From Sphingosinicella sp. LHD-64 (lineage in GTDB: Bacteria > Pseudomonadota > Alphaproteobacteria > Sphingomonadales > Sphingomonadaceae), in the NCBI RefSeq assembly GCF_031157375.1, contig NZ_JAVIFV010000001.1, forward strand, positions 1,345,841 to 1,409,840: a DNA stretch of 64,000 nt, given 5' to 3'. Of this stretch, positions 56,188-64,000 are shown in pieces. The position numbers were made by a program, and so were the translations under genes. Position 1 is the first letter of the stretch. Every line of letters starts with the position of its first letter. A model generated the notes under the pieces. It searched no databases and was not told the DNA's origin. It saw nothing but the letters and a program-made list of their open reading frames with translations.

Positions 56188-57282
56188 CTACTCTTGATAC
56201 ACGAAACTCGAGCTCTGGCTTACATGTGCCTGCTCGAACGCCGTTTCGAACTCACGTAACTCCTGCGAATCGGCCACGTCGATCAAGGATGGAAATCCAA
56301 GCTTCCCGGTCGGGGTGAATAAGAAAGCGCCCCCGACGAGGAACTCGCAGAATGGCGCCAACAGCCGGATGTCTGGGTTAAGCTCTTCCATCCAAAGGAA
56401 TTGACCGGCAGGATTCACCTCAAGGAATACCGTCTGTCCTTCCTTATCGACGATAAAATCGAAACATCCAAAGGCAAGGTTCAGTCGCTCCATCACCCTC
56501 GCGCACGCTTCCCTCAGGCGCTCATCGGGTGCCATCGGTTCGATCGGGAGGTCAGATCCACCCATTCGCCAATCGAGTGAAGAGATATCATCGTGCTGAC
56601 TGTCCAGCTTCACAAATGTGGCATGGCTTCCAAATATCGTAACTCGTATCTCGTACGATTTCGGAATAAGATGCTGATAGATGGCGGGAGAGCTTGTCAA
56701 CGCAATGTCATTTGCGAGTACCTCTTTGTTGACCTCGGCGGTCATGGCGGCAACTTTTCCCCCATGAGAATTTTCCCATAACGCTGGCGCAAAAGACTTT
56801 AGAATCACGCCCCGCCCGCGCGCACTTGCGACAAATTCTCTTATATCTCTGGAGTCGCAGGATATGAGAGTCGGAGGTATCTTTAGACCGACATCAATCG
56901 CTGCCCTGAGTTGAGATACCTTGTTGCTGGTAAGCAGGCTAATCGGTTGATTGGCCCAGAACGTATCCTTTGGAATTGCATCGAGGAATCCGTCAAAAAA
57001 ATGTCCGAACTCCCGCTCAGCGATTAGCCTGTCTGTGGGGTGCAAGCCGTCAGGTGGCTGCGGCTTGGCATATTTACGAAACAGAATGGTCTTGTATGGT
57101 TTCAACTGCCTTCGGCCAGAATGCAGTTTTATTGTGCTGTTTTCGATGTAAATCGAGGCCTGATCAAATACCGGAATGTCAGAAGGGCACCAGAAGGAAA
57201 CCTGGTAACCCCGCTCGCACAGCACGAAATATGCAAGAGTGGCATGTTGATCGTTCGCCGAAGAGATCACCAAGATGCTCAT
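56188..57282 (-). CDS. Graspetide-type ATP-grasp peptide ligase (MvdD-like)
   Basis: The 364-residue protein matches ATP-grasp ligases that form side-chain ester or amide links in graspetides (microviridin class). Visible features: LFRKYAKPQ (67-75), NQPISLLTSNKVSQLRAA with Lys121, GLKIPPTL (132-139), ATP-binding Lys162 in VILKSF, EIRVTIFG (211-218), the DWR motif at 237-239, and FDFIVDKEGQTVFLEVNPAG leading into QFLWMEE, which holds the metal-binding Glu288 and Asn290 and the family-typical GQFLW. GGAG lies seven bases before the ATG. The gene is AT-richer than its neighbours and divergent from a 55-codon precursor gene. It would bind the precursor leader and activate Asp/Glu carboxylates with ATP. 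Confidence 0.85.
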   Translation of the reverse strand: MSILVISSANDQHATLAYFVLCERGYQVSFWCPSDIPVFDQASIYIENSTIKLHSGRRQLKPYKTILFRKYAKPQPPDGLHPTDRLIAEREFGHFFDGFLDAIPKDTFWANQPISLLTSNKVSQLRAAIDVGLKIPPTLISCDSRDIREFVASARGRGVILKSFAPALWENSHGGKVAAMTAEVNKEVLANDIALTSSPAIYQHLIPKSYEIRVTIFGSHATFVKLDSQHDDISSLDWRMGGSDLPIEPMAPDERLREACARVMERLNLAFGCFDFIVDKEGQTVFLEVNPAGQFLWMEELNPDIRLLAPFCEFLVGGAFLFTPTGKLGFPSLIDVADSQELREFETAFEQAHVSQSSSFVYQE

Positions 57283-57411
57283 TACAGCTCCAACAAGTCA
57301 GTCGAATCAATTCCATAAGGCATCCAGGGTGTCAATCAACTAAACCCCGGTTGGCCATGTTTATTGAAGTATCTCGATATGATCTGTCAGAAAGGAATGG
57401 CTCCAGGTACA

Positions 57412-57439
57412 TTGACACGTAATTTATGCGAGATACTCT
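57412..57439 (+). promoter_or_regulatory. Promoter of the graspetide precursor gene
   Basis: TTGACA (57412-57417) and TACTCT (57434-57439) are separated by 16 bases. The predicted leader is about 35 bases, with a GANTC site (57470-57474) overlapping the AAGGAGT ribosome binding site. Confidence 0.6.
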
Positions 57440-57479
57440 TTGATCGCGGCGATGCTGCCGCATCATAAGGAGTCGTGCC

Positions 57480-57647
57480 ATGACAGAATCTGGCGTTTCC
57501 TTTGGCGTCGAATCAAAGAGCGAATCTAGAATTGCATCTCGACTTCTCGCCAGGGAACTGACTGTCGAGGACGTGTCACGAGTATCCGGAAAACACTTTA
57601 CCAAGGTCTTGGGGCTTGGAGAAATGGGCGATTGGGTTAATCCCTGA
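57480..57647 (+). CDS. Putative single-core graspetide precursor peptide
   Basis: This 55-residue peptide gene has TAAGGAGT six bases before its ATG, a TTGACA promoter upstream and a strong terminator downstream, so it is clearly expressed as its own unit. Residues 1-37 look like a leader: RLLARELTVEDVSRVSG (21-37) contains LLAREL, which lines up with the PFFARFL recognition helix of microviridin leaders, and then a VSG end like double-Gly-type leaders. The C-terminal KHFTKVLGLGEMGDWVNP (38-55) has Thr41 and Lys38/Lys42 as possible donors and Glu48 and Asp51 as acceptors, ending in a DW reminiscent of microviridin cores. The divergent MvdD-like ligase is the expected partner. The assignment is inferred; the peptide is not recognised from a named family. 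Confidence 0.7.
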   Translation: MTESGVSFGVESKSESRIASRLLARELTVEDVSRVSGKHFTKVLGLGEMGDWVNP

Positions 57648-57683
57648 TGCCGAACAGATTAATATGGCGATTCCAACTTTGGA

Positions 57684-57714
57684 GGCGGTCCCGCTGTGAC
57701 GGGACCGCCCTTTT
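57684..57714 (+). terminator. Rho-independent terminator of the precursor gene
   Basis: GGCGGTCCCG and CGGGACCGCC form a perfect 10-bp stem with a CTGTGA loop, followed by CTTTT. It lies 36 bases past the precursor stop, so the precursor mRNA is monocistronic and about 260 bases long. Confidence 0.85.
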
Positions 57715-57828
57715 GCCGACTTTCCCTTGCCATCTCGCACGCAAGCGTGATTAAGGACGGGGGCCCAGAGGGGGCGCCCCTTGAACAATAGCGTGGCCTC
57801 CTTCACATAAGTGAACGATCACTCCGAT

Positions 57829-57905
57829 TGACGCTCCCAGCCCCGCTGGAGCGCAGGGAAGCTGATTCGGACGCAATTCGAAGGCTCGTCGCTGGTGGCG
57901 CCGCC
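57829..57905 (-). pseudogene. Degenerate second copy of the permease 5' end, with right direct-repeat copy
   Basis: CAATTCGAAGGCTCGTCGCT at 57874-57893 repeats the permease sequence at 55100-55119 with two mismatches. On the minus strand it reads SDEPSNCVR, close to the permease NDQPSNWVR, then loses all similarity. It has no start codon. It is either a remnant of a duplicated or displaced permease gene or the scar of the insertion that brought in the ligase and precursor. The rest of the 318-base gap (57648-57965) holds the precursor terminator and the gcrA promoter region, including a GATTC site at 57864-57868. Confidence 0.55.
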
Positions 57906-57965
57906 TTCGGACATGAACGCCCTAATCAGGAAACCCGCGAAACCTGTTGAGGAAGCAAAGCAAGC

Positions 57966-58622
57966 ATGTCGTGGACCGACGAGAGAATTGACCGGCTCAG
58001 GGAATTGTGGAGCCAGGGCGTCACCGCCAGCCAGATCGCCGACGAACTCGGCGGGGTCAGCCGCAACGCCGTGATCGGCAAGGCGCACCGCCTCGGCCTC
58101 CAGTCGCGCCCGTCGCCGGTGAAGCCCAACGAGCCCGCGCCGGCCCCTGCATCGAAGGCCAAGGCCGAGAAGCCCGCCGCGGCACCCAGGGCGGAGGCCC
58201 CGGTCCGGGAACCCCGATCGGAACCCGTCGCCCGCCCGGCCCAGCCCGCCCCCGCCCCCGCGGACGGCGCGGCCGAGAAGCCCCAGCCGATCGTCCGCTC
58301 GATCGGCCCGGGCGGCTTCGTCCGCCAGGGGCCGAGCGACCAGCAGGCGCCGATCCCGCCGGCGCCGCCGCGCCGGCTGGTGCCGGCCAAGCCGAGCCCG
58401 GAGATCGCCGACAAGACCAGCCTGCTCGATCTCAACGAGCGGATCTGCAAATGGCCGATCGGCCATCCCGGCGAGCCCGATTTCCACTTCTGCGGCAATC
58501 CGGCCAATCCGGGCTTCCCCTATTGCGTCGAGCATTGCGGCGTCGCCTATCAGGCGCAGCTGCCGCGCCGCGACCGCAAGCCGCCGCCGCCCCTGCCGTT
58601 CGGCGGCCCCCGAGTCCGATAA
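57966..58622 (+). CDS. gcrA: GcrA-family cell-cycle regulator
   Basis: The 218-residue protein starts with the GcrA helix-turn-helix (SWTDERIDRLRELWSQGVTA, then SRNAVIGKAHRLGL), has a long Pro/Ala-rich linker (about 50-150), and ends in a conserved domain with CKWPIGHPGEPDFHFCG and PYCVEHC. GcrA binds sigma70 and promoters methylated at GANTC by CcrM, driving S-phase genes in Caulobacter. A GANTC site lies about 100 bases upstream of the start. The ATG at 57966 gives family N terminus. Confidence 0.95.
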   Translation: MSWTDERIDRLRELWSQGVTASQIADELGGVSRNAVIGKAHRLGLQSRPSPVKPNEPAPAPASKAKAEKPAAAPRAEAPVREPRSEPVARPAQPAPAPADGAAEKPQPIVRSIGPGGFVRQGPSDQQAPIPPAPPRRLVPAKPSPEIADKTSLLDLNERICKWPIGHPGEPDFHFCGNPANPGFPYCVEHCGVAYQAQLPRRDRKPPPPLPFGGPRVR

Positions 58623-58677
58623 GCGCCTGCGCTGAGGATCCCTGGCCCAGCCGGGGCGCAGCTGTTACGCCCCGGTG

Positions 58678-59826
58678 ATGACCGACACCCACCGACCTGA
58701 CCGGCGCCTCTTCCTGCAGATGGCGGGGCTCGGCGCCGTGACGCTTGCGATCCCCGCCGCCGCGCAAGGCCAAGGGACCGACATGCTGATCGTCAATGCG
58801 CTCGGCGGCTTCGGCAATCCCAATGCGGTGCGCCAGCCGGGCGCGATCCAGGGCACCCGCCGACGTGAGATCGAGGCGCGGATGATCGCCGACGCCAAGG
58901 CGTCGGGCATGAACGCGGTCAACGTGACACTGGGCTATGTTTCGGGCGACATGGACCCCTTCGAGCACAGCGTCCGCGAGATCGGCCTGTGGGACGCGCG
59001 GCTGCGTCGTCACCAGACCGACCTCATCCAGGTGCTGACCGCCGCGGACATCCTGCGCGCCCGTGAGGAGGGCCGGATCGGCGTCATCTACGGCTTCCAG
59101 AACGCCGCGATGATGGGCACGGACGCCAGCCGCGCCGACATCTTCGCCGATCTCGGCGTGCGCGTGATCCAGCTCACCTACAATCCCGCCAACCAGATCG
59201 GCGACGGATCGATGGCGCCGGGCAATCGCGGCGTCACGCCGTTCGGCCGCGAGGTGATCGCGGCGCTGAACCGCAACCGGGTGATGGTCGATCTCTCGCA
59301 CAGCGGCGAGCGCACCTGCCTCGAGGCGGCCGGGATCTCGCGCCAGCCGATCTCGATCAACCATACCGGTTGCCGCGCGCTCACCGATCTGCCGCGCAAC
59401 AAGACCGACGCCGAGCTGCGCCGCGTCGCCGAGCGCGGCGGCTTCGTCGGCATCTACTTCATGCCGTTCCTCAGCCCCGACAGCGTCGCCGAGCCGGCGG
59501 ACGTCGTCGCCCATATCGACCATGCGGTGAACGTCTGCGGCGAGGACCATGTCGGCATCGGCACCGACGGCGGCACCACCGGCGTCGACGACATGGCGGC
59601 CTATCGCGCCCGCACCCGCGAGGAGATCGCCGAGCGCCGTGCCGCCGGCATCGGCGCCGCCGGCGAGACTCCCGACACATTGCCCTTCGTCGAGCGCCTC
59701 AGCGGCCCGGACCAGTTCCGCGACCTCATCCGGCTGCTGGGGCAACACGGCTATTCGACCGGGCGGAGCGAGAAGATCATGGGCCTGAACTTCGTGCGGT
59801 ACGCGCGGGAGGTCTGGGGCGCATGA
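58678..59826 (+). CDS. Tat-exported M19-like membrane dipeptidase, divergent copy 3
   Basis: The 382-residue protein is a close paralogue of the one at 640-1764: Tat signal DRRLFLQMAG, MVDLSHSGERT, NHTGCRALTDLPRNKTDAEL and VNVCGEDHVGIGTD. As in that copy, the N-terminal HxD metal motif is missing and the bridging-Glu position is Gln (GFQNAAM). It heads a tight operon: its stop overlaps the symporter start (ATGA) and the symporter stop overlaps the ornithine cyclodeaminase start (GTGA). Release of an amino acid or small peptide product in the periplasm, its uptake and its breakdown would fit, but is inference. Confidence 0.85.
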   Translation: MTDTHRPDRRLFLQMAGLGAVTLAIPAAAQGQGTDMLIVNALGGFGNPNAVRQPGAIQGTRRREIEARMIADAKASGMNAVNVTLGYVSGDMDPFEHSVREIGLWDARLRRHQTDLIQVLTAADILRAREEGRIGVIYGFQNAAMMGTDASRADIFADLGVRVIQLTYNPANQIGDGSMAPGNRGVTPFGREVIAALNRNRVMVDLSHSGERTCLEAAGISRQPISINHTGCRALTDLPRNKTDAELRRVAERGGFVGIYFMPFLSPDSVAEPADVVAHIDHAVNVCGEDHVGIGTDGGTTGVDDMAAYRARTREEIAERRAAGIGAAGETPDTLPFVERLSGPDQFRDLIRLLGQHGYSTGRSEKIMGLNFVRYAREVWGA

Positions 59827-60719
59827 GCGAGGCATCGGTCGCCTTCTTCAACGCGACGCTCGTGCCGATCGGGCTGATGCTGATCATGTTCAGCATGGGC
59901 CTGACCCTGACGCTGCGCGACTTCGCCCTCGTCGCGCGCGATCCCAAGCTGGTCGCCGCCGGCTTCGGCACGCACCTGTTCCTGCTGCCGCTGCTCGGCC
60001 TCGCGATCGGCGCCCTCTTCCGCCTGCCGCCGGAGCTGGCGCTCGGCCTCTTCATCATCTCGATCTGTCCGGCGGGCACGACCTCCAACGCGCTGACCTT
60101 CGTCGGCCGCGGCAACGTCGCGCTGGCAGTGATCCTGACCGCGCTCACCAGCCTCGTCACCGTCTTCACCATCCCGCTGCTGCTGAGCTGGGCGGTGCCC
60201 TGGTTCCTGAGCAGCGAAGGGCGCGAGGTGCCGAGCCTTTCCGTCCCGACCACGATCCTGCAACTCGTGCGCATCACCGTCCTGCCGATCGCCGCCGGCA
60301 TGCTGGTCCGCCGCTTTGCCCCCGAGGCCGCGCAGAAGATGGCACGCTGGCTGCGGCCGACCTCCTTCGTGATCCTGATCGCGGTGATCGGCGTCTCGGT
60401 GGCGGTCAGCATCGAAATGGTGCTCGAGCGGCTCGTCGCCGCGACGCCGGCGATCTGGACGCTGAACGTCGCCGCGATGGCGCTCGGCCTCGGCATCGGC
60501 CGGCTGATGGGCGTGTCGAACCGCGACGCGATGACGCTGGGGATCGAGACCGGCGTCCAGAACGTCACCCTCGCCCTGTTCCTGACCTTGACCGTCCTCG
60601 GCAGCCTGCCGCTCGCGGTCACCCAGAACATCTACGGCGTCCTCATGATCCTCAACGCCACCCTGCTGATCCGCTGGTGGCGCGCCCGGATCGCCGCCGA
60701 GGCGCCGGAGGCGGCGTGA
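59823..60719 (+). CDS. Bile acid:sodium symporter family (SBF) transporter
   Basis: The 298-residue protein has nine or ten membrane helices and the SBF motif CPAGTTSNALTF, with a matching inverted repeat (GIETGVQNVTLAL). Members import bile acids, keto acids or other organic anions with sodium. It is translated coupled to the M19-like gene upstream and the ornithine cyclodeaminase gene downstream, so its substrate may be an amino-acid-related compound. Confidence 0.88.
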   Translation: MSEASVAFFNATLVPIGLMLIMFSMGLTLTLRDFALVARDPKLVAAGFGTHLFLLPLLGLAIGALFRLPPELALGLFIISICPAGTTSNALTFVGRGNVALAVILTALTSLVTVFTIPLLLSWAVPWFLSSEGREVPSLSVPTTILQLVRITVLPIAAGMLVRRFAPEAAQKMARWLRPTSFVILIAVIGVSVAVSIEMVLERLVAATPAIWTLNVAAMALGLGIGRLMGVSNRDAMTLGIETGVQNVTLALFLTLTVLGSLPLAVTQNIYGVLMILNATLLIRWWRARIAAEAPEAA

Positions 60720-61642
60720 GCCTCCGGGTCATCGGCGCGGCGGAGGTCGCCGAGCGGCTGACCTACGAGGCCTGCATCCCGCTGATGCGCGAGGCGATGA
60801 TCGCCCTGTCGCAGGGCCGCACCCGCCAGCTGCTGCGCGGCATCATCGACCTCGATCGGGGCAACGCCTTCGGCGTCATGCCCGGATCGCTCGACGACGG
60901 ACCGTTCGGCGCCAAGCTGGTCAGCGTCTTTCCCGGCAATGTCGCGACGGGCGGCCTCTCGCACCAGGGCCTCGTCCTGCTCTTCAACCCCGACACCGGC
61001 GCCCCGACCGCGGTGATCGACGCCGGCGAACTCACCGCGATCCGCACCGCCGCCGCCTCGGCCGCCGCCACCGACACCCTCGCCCGCCCCGACGCCCGCA
61101 TCCTCGCCGTGCTCGGCACCGGCGAGCAGGCGCGCCGCCATGTCGAGGCGATCCGCCGCGTCCGCCCGATCGCGCGGGTGACGATCTGGGGCCGCGATCC
61201 GGACAAGGCGGCGGCGCTCGCCGCGGAGCTGGGCGCCGAGGCTGCCTCCGACGTGCAGGGCGCGGTCGAGCGCGCCGACATCGTCTGCACGACCACCGCC
61301 ACCGCCGAGCCCATCCTGTTCAGCGACTGGATCGCCGACGGCACCCATCTCAACCTGGTCGGCTCCAGTCGTGCCGGCCCTGCCGAGATCGACAATGTCC
61401 TCGTCGCTCGCGCCCGCTTCTTCGCCGACCACCGCGACGGGGTTCTCGCCCAGGGCGCCGAATTCCTCAGCGCCAAGGCCGCCCGCCTGGTCGATGACGC
61501 CCATGTCCTCGGCGAGATCGGCGCGGTCATGGCCGGCACCCTCCCCGGCCGCCTCGGCCCGGCCGACGTCACCGCCTACAAGTCGCTCGGCAGTATCGTG
61601 CAGGACCTCACCGCAGCATATTGGCTCAGCTGCGAATCCTAG
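60716..61642 (+). CDS. Ornithine cyclodeaminase / mu-crystallin family protein
   Basis: The 308-residue protein has the family substrate block FGAKLVSVFPGN with its catalytic Lys, GELTAIRTAAASA, and an NAD-binding LGTGEQARRHVEAI. Members convert ornithine to proline, or reduce or oxidise imino and amino acids such as alanine. The start is GTG at 60716 within the symporter stop (GTGA). It is the last gene of the three-gene operon. Confidence 0.88.
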   Translation: MSLRVIGAAEVAERLTYEACIPLMREAMIALSQGRTRQLLRGIIDLDRGNAFGVMPGSLDDGPFGAKLVSVFPGNVATGGLSHQGLVLLFNPDTGAPTAVIDAGELTAIRTAAASAAATDTLARPDARILAVLGTGEQARRHVEAIRRVRPIARVTIWGRDPDKAAALAAELGAEAASDVQGAVERADIVCTTTATAEPILFSDWIADGTHLNLVGSSRAGPAEIDNVLVARARFFADHRDGVLAQGAEFLSAKAARLVDDAHVLGEIGAVMAGTLPGRLGPADVTAYKSLGSIVQDLTAAYWLSCES

Positions 61643-61756
61643 CCGCCGGCATCACCGGTCCAGGGTCGGCTCGGCGAGCCCCCGGGCACAAGCCTTTCCT
61701 TGAAGCCCCACAGCGATGGGTGTAACCCGCAAATCCCAATCCTGGAGTTTCCAAAT

Positions 61757-64000
61757 ATGGCGCGGTTCGAAGGCACTTCGGGCGATGACTTCCTTTCGGG
61801 AACGAACGAGAACGACATCATGGACGGGCTCGGCGGCAACGACGAAATCCAGGGCCGTGGCGGGAATGATACGATCAACGGCGGCACGGGCGCGGATGTT
61901 CTGGACGGGGAAGGCGGCGATGACATCCTCCGGGGCGGTGACGACAACGATCGGCTGACGTCCACCACCGGCGGCAGCGACCAGCTCTACGGCGAGGGCG
62001 GCAATGACATCCTCATCATGACGGTGCGCGACGTTGCGGCGGTCCTCCTGGACGGAGGCGATGGCGACGATGTCATTCAGGCGAGGATCGCAGCCGCGAC
62101 GATCGGCGGCGGCGCCGGCAATGACACGATCTATTATTCGGGCGGCGCCTTCCAGTCGCTCGCCGGCACGATCGACGCCGGCGACGGTGACGACCGGATT
62201 ACCTACGATTCGCCCGACGATCTGTTCACCCCGATCACACTTGGCGCCGGCTCGGACACCGTCAGGATGATCGGCTCCGGCGCCAGAATTGTCGATTTCA
62301 CTGCCGGAACCGGAGGCGATCGACTCGATTTCAGCGCGTTCGGGCCCGATCCCTTTGGTTCGGGCCGATTCGAGGCACGACAGGAGGGCGCCGATACCTG
62401 GATCGTCGAAACCTCCACTCAGACCGTCTATGTGCAACTGCTCAATATCCAGGCAAGCAACCTGACCGCCTTCAATCTCGGGTTGGAGCAAATCATTGGC
62501 ACGGGGGCGGGCGAGACTCTCACGGGCACGGATGGCAATGACGCGATCTACGGGCTCGGCGGCAATGATGTCCTTGAGGGGCTCGCCGGCAATGACACGC
62601 TCGACGGTGGCGAAGGCGCCGACGAGATGCGGGGTGGAGAGGGCGATGACATCTACTTCGTCGATAACGCCGGCGATATGCCCGTCGAGGTGGGCAATAA
62701 TCAGGGTATCAATCGGGTCTATGCCAGCGTCTCTTATGTCCTTCCGTTTAGTGGTATCCAGTTTCTCTCCACGACCGACGACGCAGGGACGGACCCGATC
62801 AACCTGACGGGGTCCGATGACACTGAAGTCATTACCGGAAATGCCGGAAACAATATCCTCACGGCGGATTCCCTCGTCCAGGTCACTCTCATCGGCCTCG
62901 GCGGAGATGACACCTATATCGGCGCTGGAAGCACGGACATCATCGTCGAAGGACCTGATGGCGGCATCGATACGGTCATCGCGTCCAGCTTTACGCTTGC
63001 GCCGGGCGTGCATGTCGAGATCATTCGCAACCCGAACCCGACGTCGAATTTCGGCACCACGTTCCTGACCGGTAATGAGCTTCACCAGACGATCACGGGT
63101 GCCAGGAGCATCGACTTCATCGATAGTCGCGGTGGGGGCGATATCCTTATTGGCCTTGAGGGCAATGACACCTATTCAGTCCAGGCCGGGGACATTGTCG
63201 TGGAAGTGGCCGGCGGTGGCATCGATACGGTGCTGGCTAGAACTGATTTCGTGCTCAGCGCCGATGCCGTCGTCGAACGGTTCGGACCGGCCGACTATAC
63301 CGCTCTGAACGGTATGACCATCCGGCTCACCGGCAATCAGTACGATCAGGAGATCTTCGGCAATACCGGCGCCAACTATCTCGACGGGGGTGGCGGCGCC
63401 GACGTGCTGAAGGGGCAGGCCGGCAACGACTTCTATTTCGTCGACGCCGACGACATCGTCCTGGAGCTGGGTCCGGAGGCGGAATCGACAACGTCCTGGC
63501 ACGGACGAACTATGTGCTCGTCGCCGACACCCAGATCGAATTCCTTTCGACCACCGATCATTCCGGCACCGACAACATCAATCTGACCGGCAACAACTAC
63601 GACCAGGCGGTGATCGGCAACAACGGCGCGAACGTCCTTCGCGGCGGGGGCGGGATCGACCAGCTGGTCGGGTTCGGCGGCAACGACATCCTCATCGCCG
63701 ACAGCGACGACCTCGTCTACGAGGAGGTCGGCGGCGGCTATGACAATGTGTTCGCGCTGGAGAGCCTCGTCCTGACCGCCGGTGCCGCGGTCGAGATTCT
63801 GTCGACGACGAACCATGGCGGCACCGCGGACATCAATCTGACCGGCAACGAGTTCGGCCAGGTCGTGATCGGCAACAATGGCGCGAACGTCCTTCGCGGC
63901 GGGGGCGGGATCGACCAGCTGGTCGGGTTCGGCGGCAACGACATCCTCATCGCCGACAGCGACGACCTCGTCTACGAGGAGGTCGGCGGCGGCTATGACA
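61757..64000 (+). CDS. RTX-type calcium-binding repeat protein, frameshifted, 3' end outside window
   Basis: The protein begins FEGTSGDDFLSGTNENDIMD and carries many GGxGxDxxx nonapeptides (GGNDEIQGRGGNDTINGG and similar), which fold into calcium-binding beta rolls in proteins exported by type I secretion. No catalytic domain is seen in the visible part. Near 63475 one G is missing (CCGGAGG where CCGGGAGG is expected), shifting the frame; the repeat pattern continues perfectly in the other frame (LTGNNYDQAVIGNNGANVLR) to base 64000. As written, translation stops at 63586. This may be a true frameshift, a sequencing error or an old mutation. GGAG lies ten bases before the ATG. Confidence 0.85.
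63610..64000 (+). repeat. Near-identical 255-bp tandem units inside the RTX gene
   Basis: The unit beginning GTGATCGGCAACAA at 63610 recurs at 63865, a 255-bp (85-residue) period, and the two are almost identical over at least 130 bases up to the window end. Earlier units (around 63355) are similar in protein but diverged in DNA. Recent duplication or gene conversion is likely, and read assembly here is at risk. Confidence 0.85.

Noticed and set aside
57357..57422. Plus-strand 21-codon frame upstream of the precursor
   Set aside because: No ribosome binding site, and it ends inside the -35 region of the precursor promoter.
57332..57604. Minus-strand 90-codon frame antisense to the precursor gene
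   Set aside because: Starts with TTG, has no ribosome binding site and runs against a gene with strong expression signals.

Overview
The window is high-GC, densely packed chromosomal DNA from an alphaproteobacterium, most likely a member of the Sphingomonadales. Support for this comes from two large TonB-dependent receptors, a GcrA cell-cycle regulator, CpdR, MipZ, an EipA-type DUF1134 protein, a SapC-family protein and several kinds of short palindromic intergenic repeat. There is no rRNA, CRISPR array, insertion sequence or phage module. Two tRNA genes are present, Ser-GCT and Val-GAC.

Layout. 1-10 kb: end of a radical SAM/SPASM protein, a Tat-exported M19-like dipeptidase, two TonB receptors and a NarL-type two-component pair. 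10-24.9 kb: housekeeping genes (tRNA-Ser, eipA-like, pyrC, ygfZ-like, a PAS hybrid kinase, a second M19 dipeptidase, DNA-repair helicase and exonuclease, phosphomannomutase, mipZ, panC). 24.9-36.5 kb: S41 peptidase with its MarR regulator, DUF808, YaiI, aspartic protease, DUF3297, DUF885 peptidase, transporter plus aldo/keto reductase, and a lysR/azoR/pirin cluster. 36.6-47.4 kb: response regulators including CpdR, a DUF6065-JmjC fusion, tRNA-Val, a candidate small RNA, sapC, an FAD oxidase, rhlE and an AsnC/isochorismatase pair. 47.5-54.2 kb: PhoX-like phosphatase, tgt, a DUF5694 gene behind a palindromic operator, a ketopantoate reductase-like gene and a MarR-GNAT fusion. 54.3-57.9 kb: ABC-2 permease and an AT-richer insert. 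57.9-64 kb: gcrA, an M19-like/symporter/ornithine cyclodeaminase operon and an RTX protein with a frameshift that runs off the window.

The most striking segment is 55.1-57.9 kb. A graspetide-type (MvdD-like) ATP-grasp peptide ligase is read on the minus strand. Divergent from it is a 55-codon gene with its own promoter, a strong ribosome binding site and a strong terminator. Its product has a microviridin-like leader helix (LLAREL) and a short C-terminal core with Thr/Lys donors and Glu/Asp acceptors. This looks like an undescribed single-core graspetide system. The ligase is followed by a secreted protein of unknown function and an ABC-2 permease on the same strand, and the segment is bounded by two copies of a 20-bp sequence from the 5' end of the permease gene.

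Other notable points: a Tgt enzyme without its three zinc cysteines, two M19-like enzymes without the usual N-terminal metal motif, a probable sRNA with a CTCCTCCC linker, and several strong palindromic operators.
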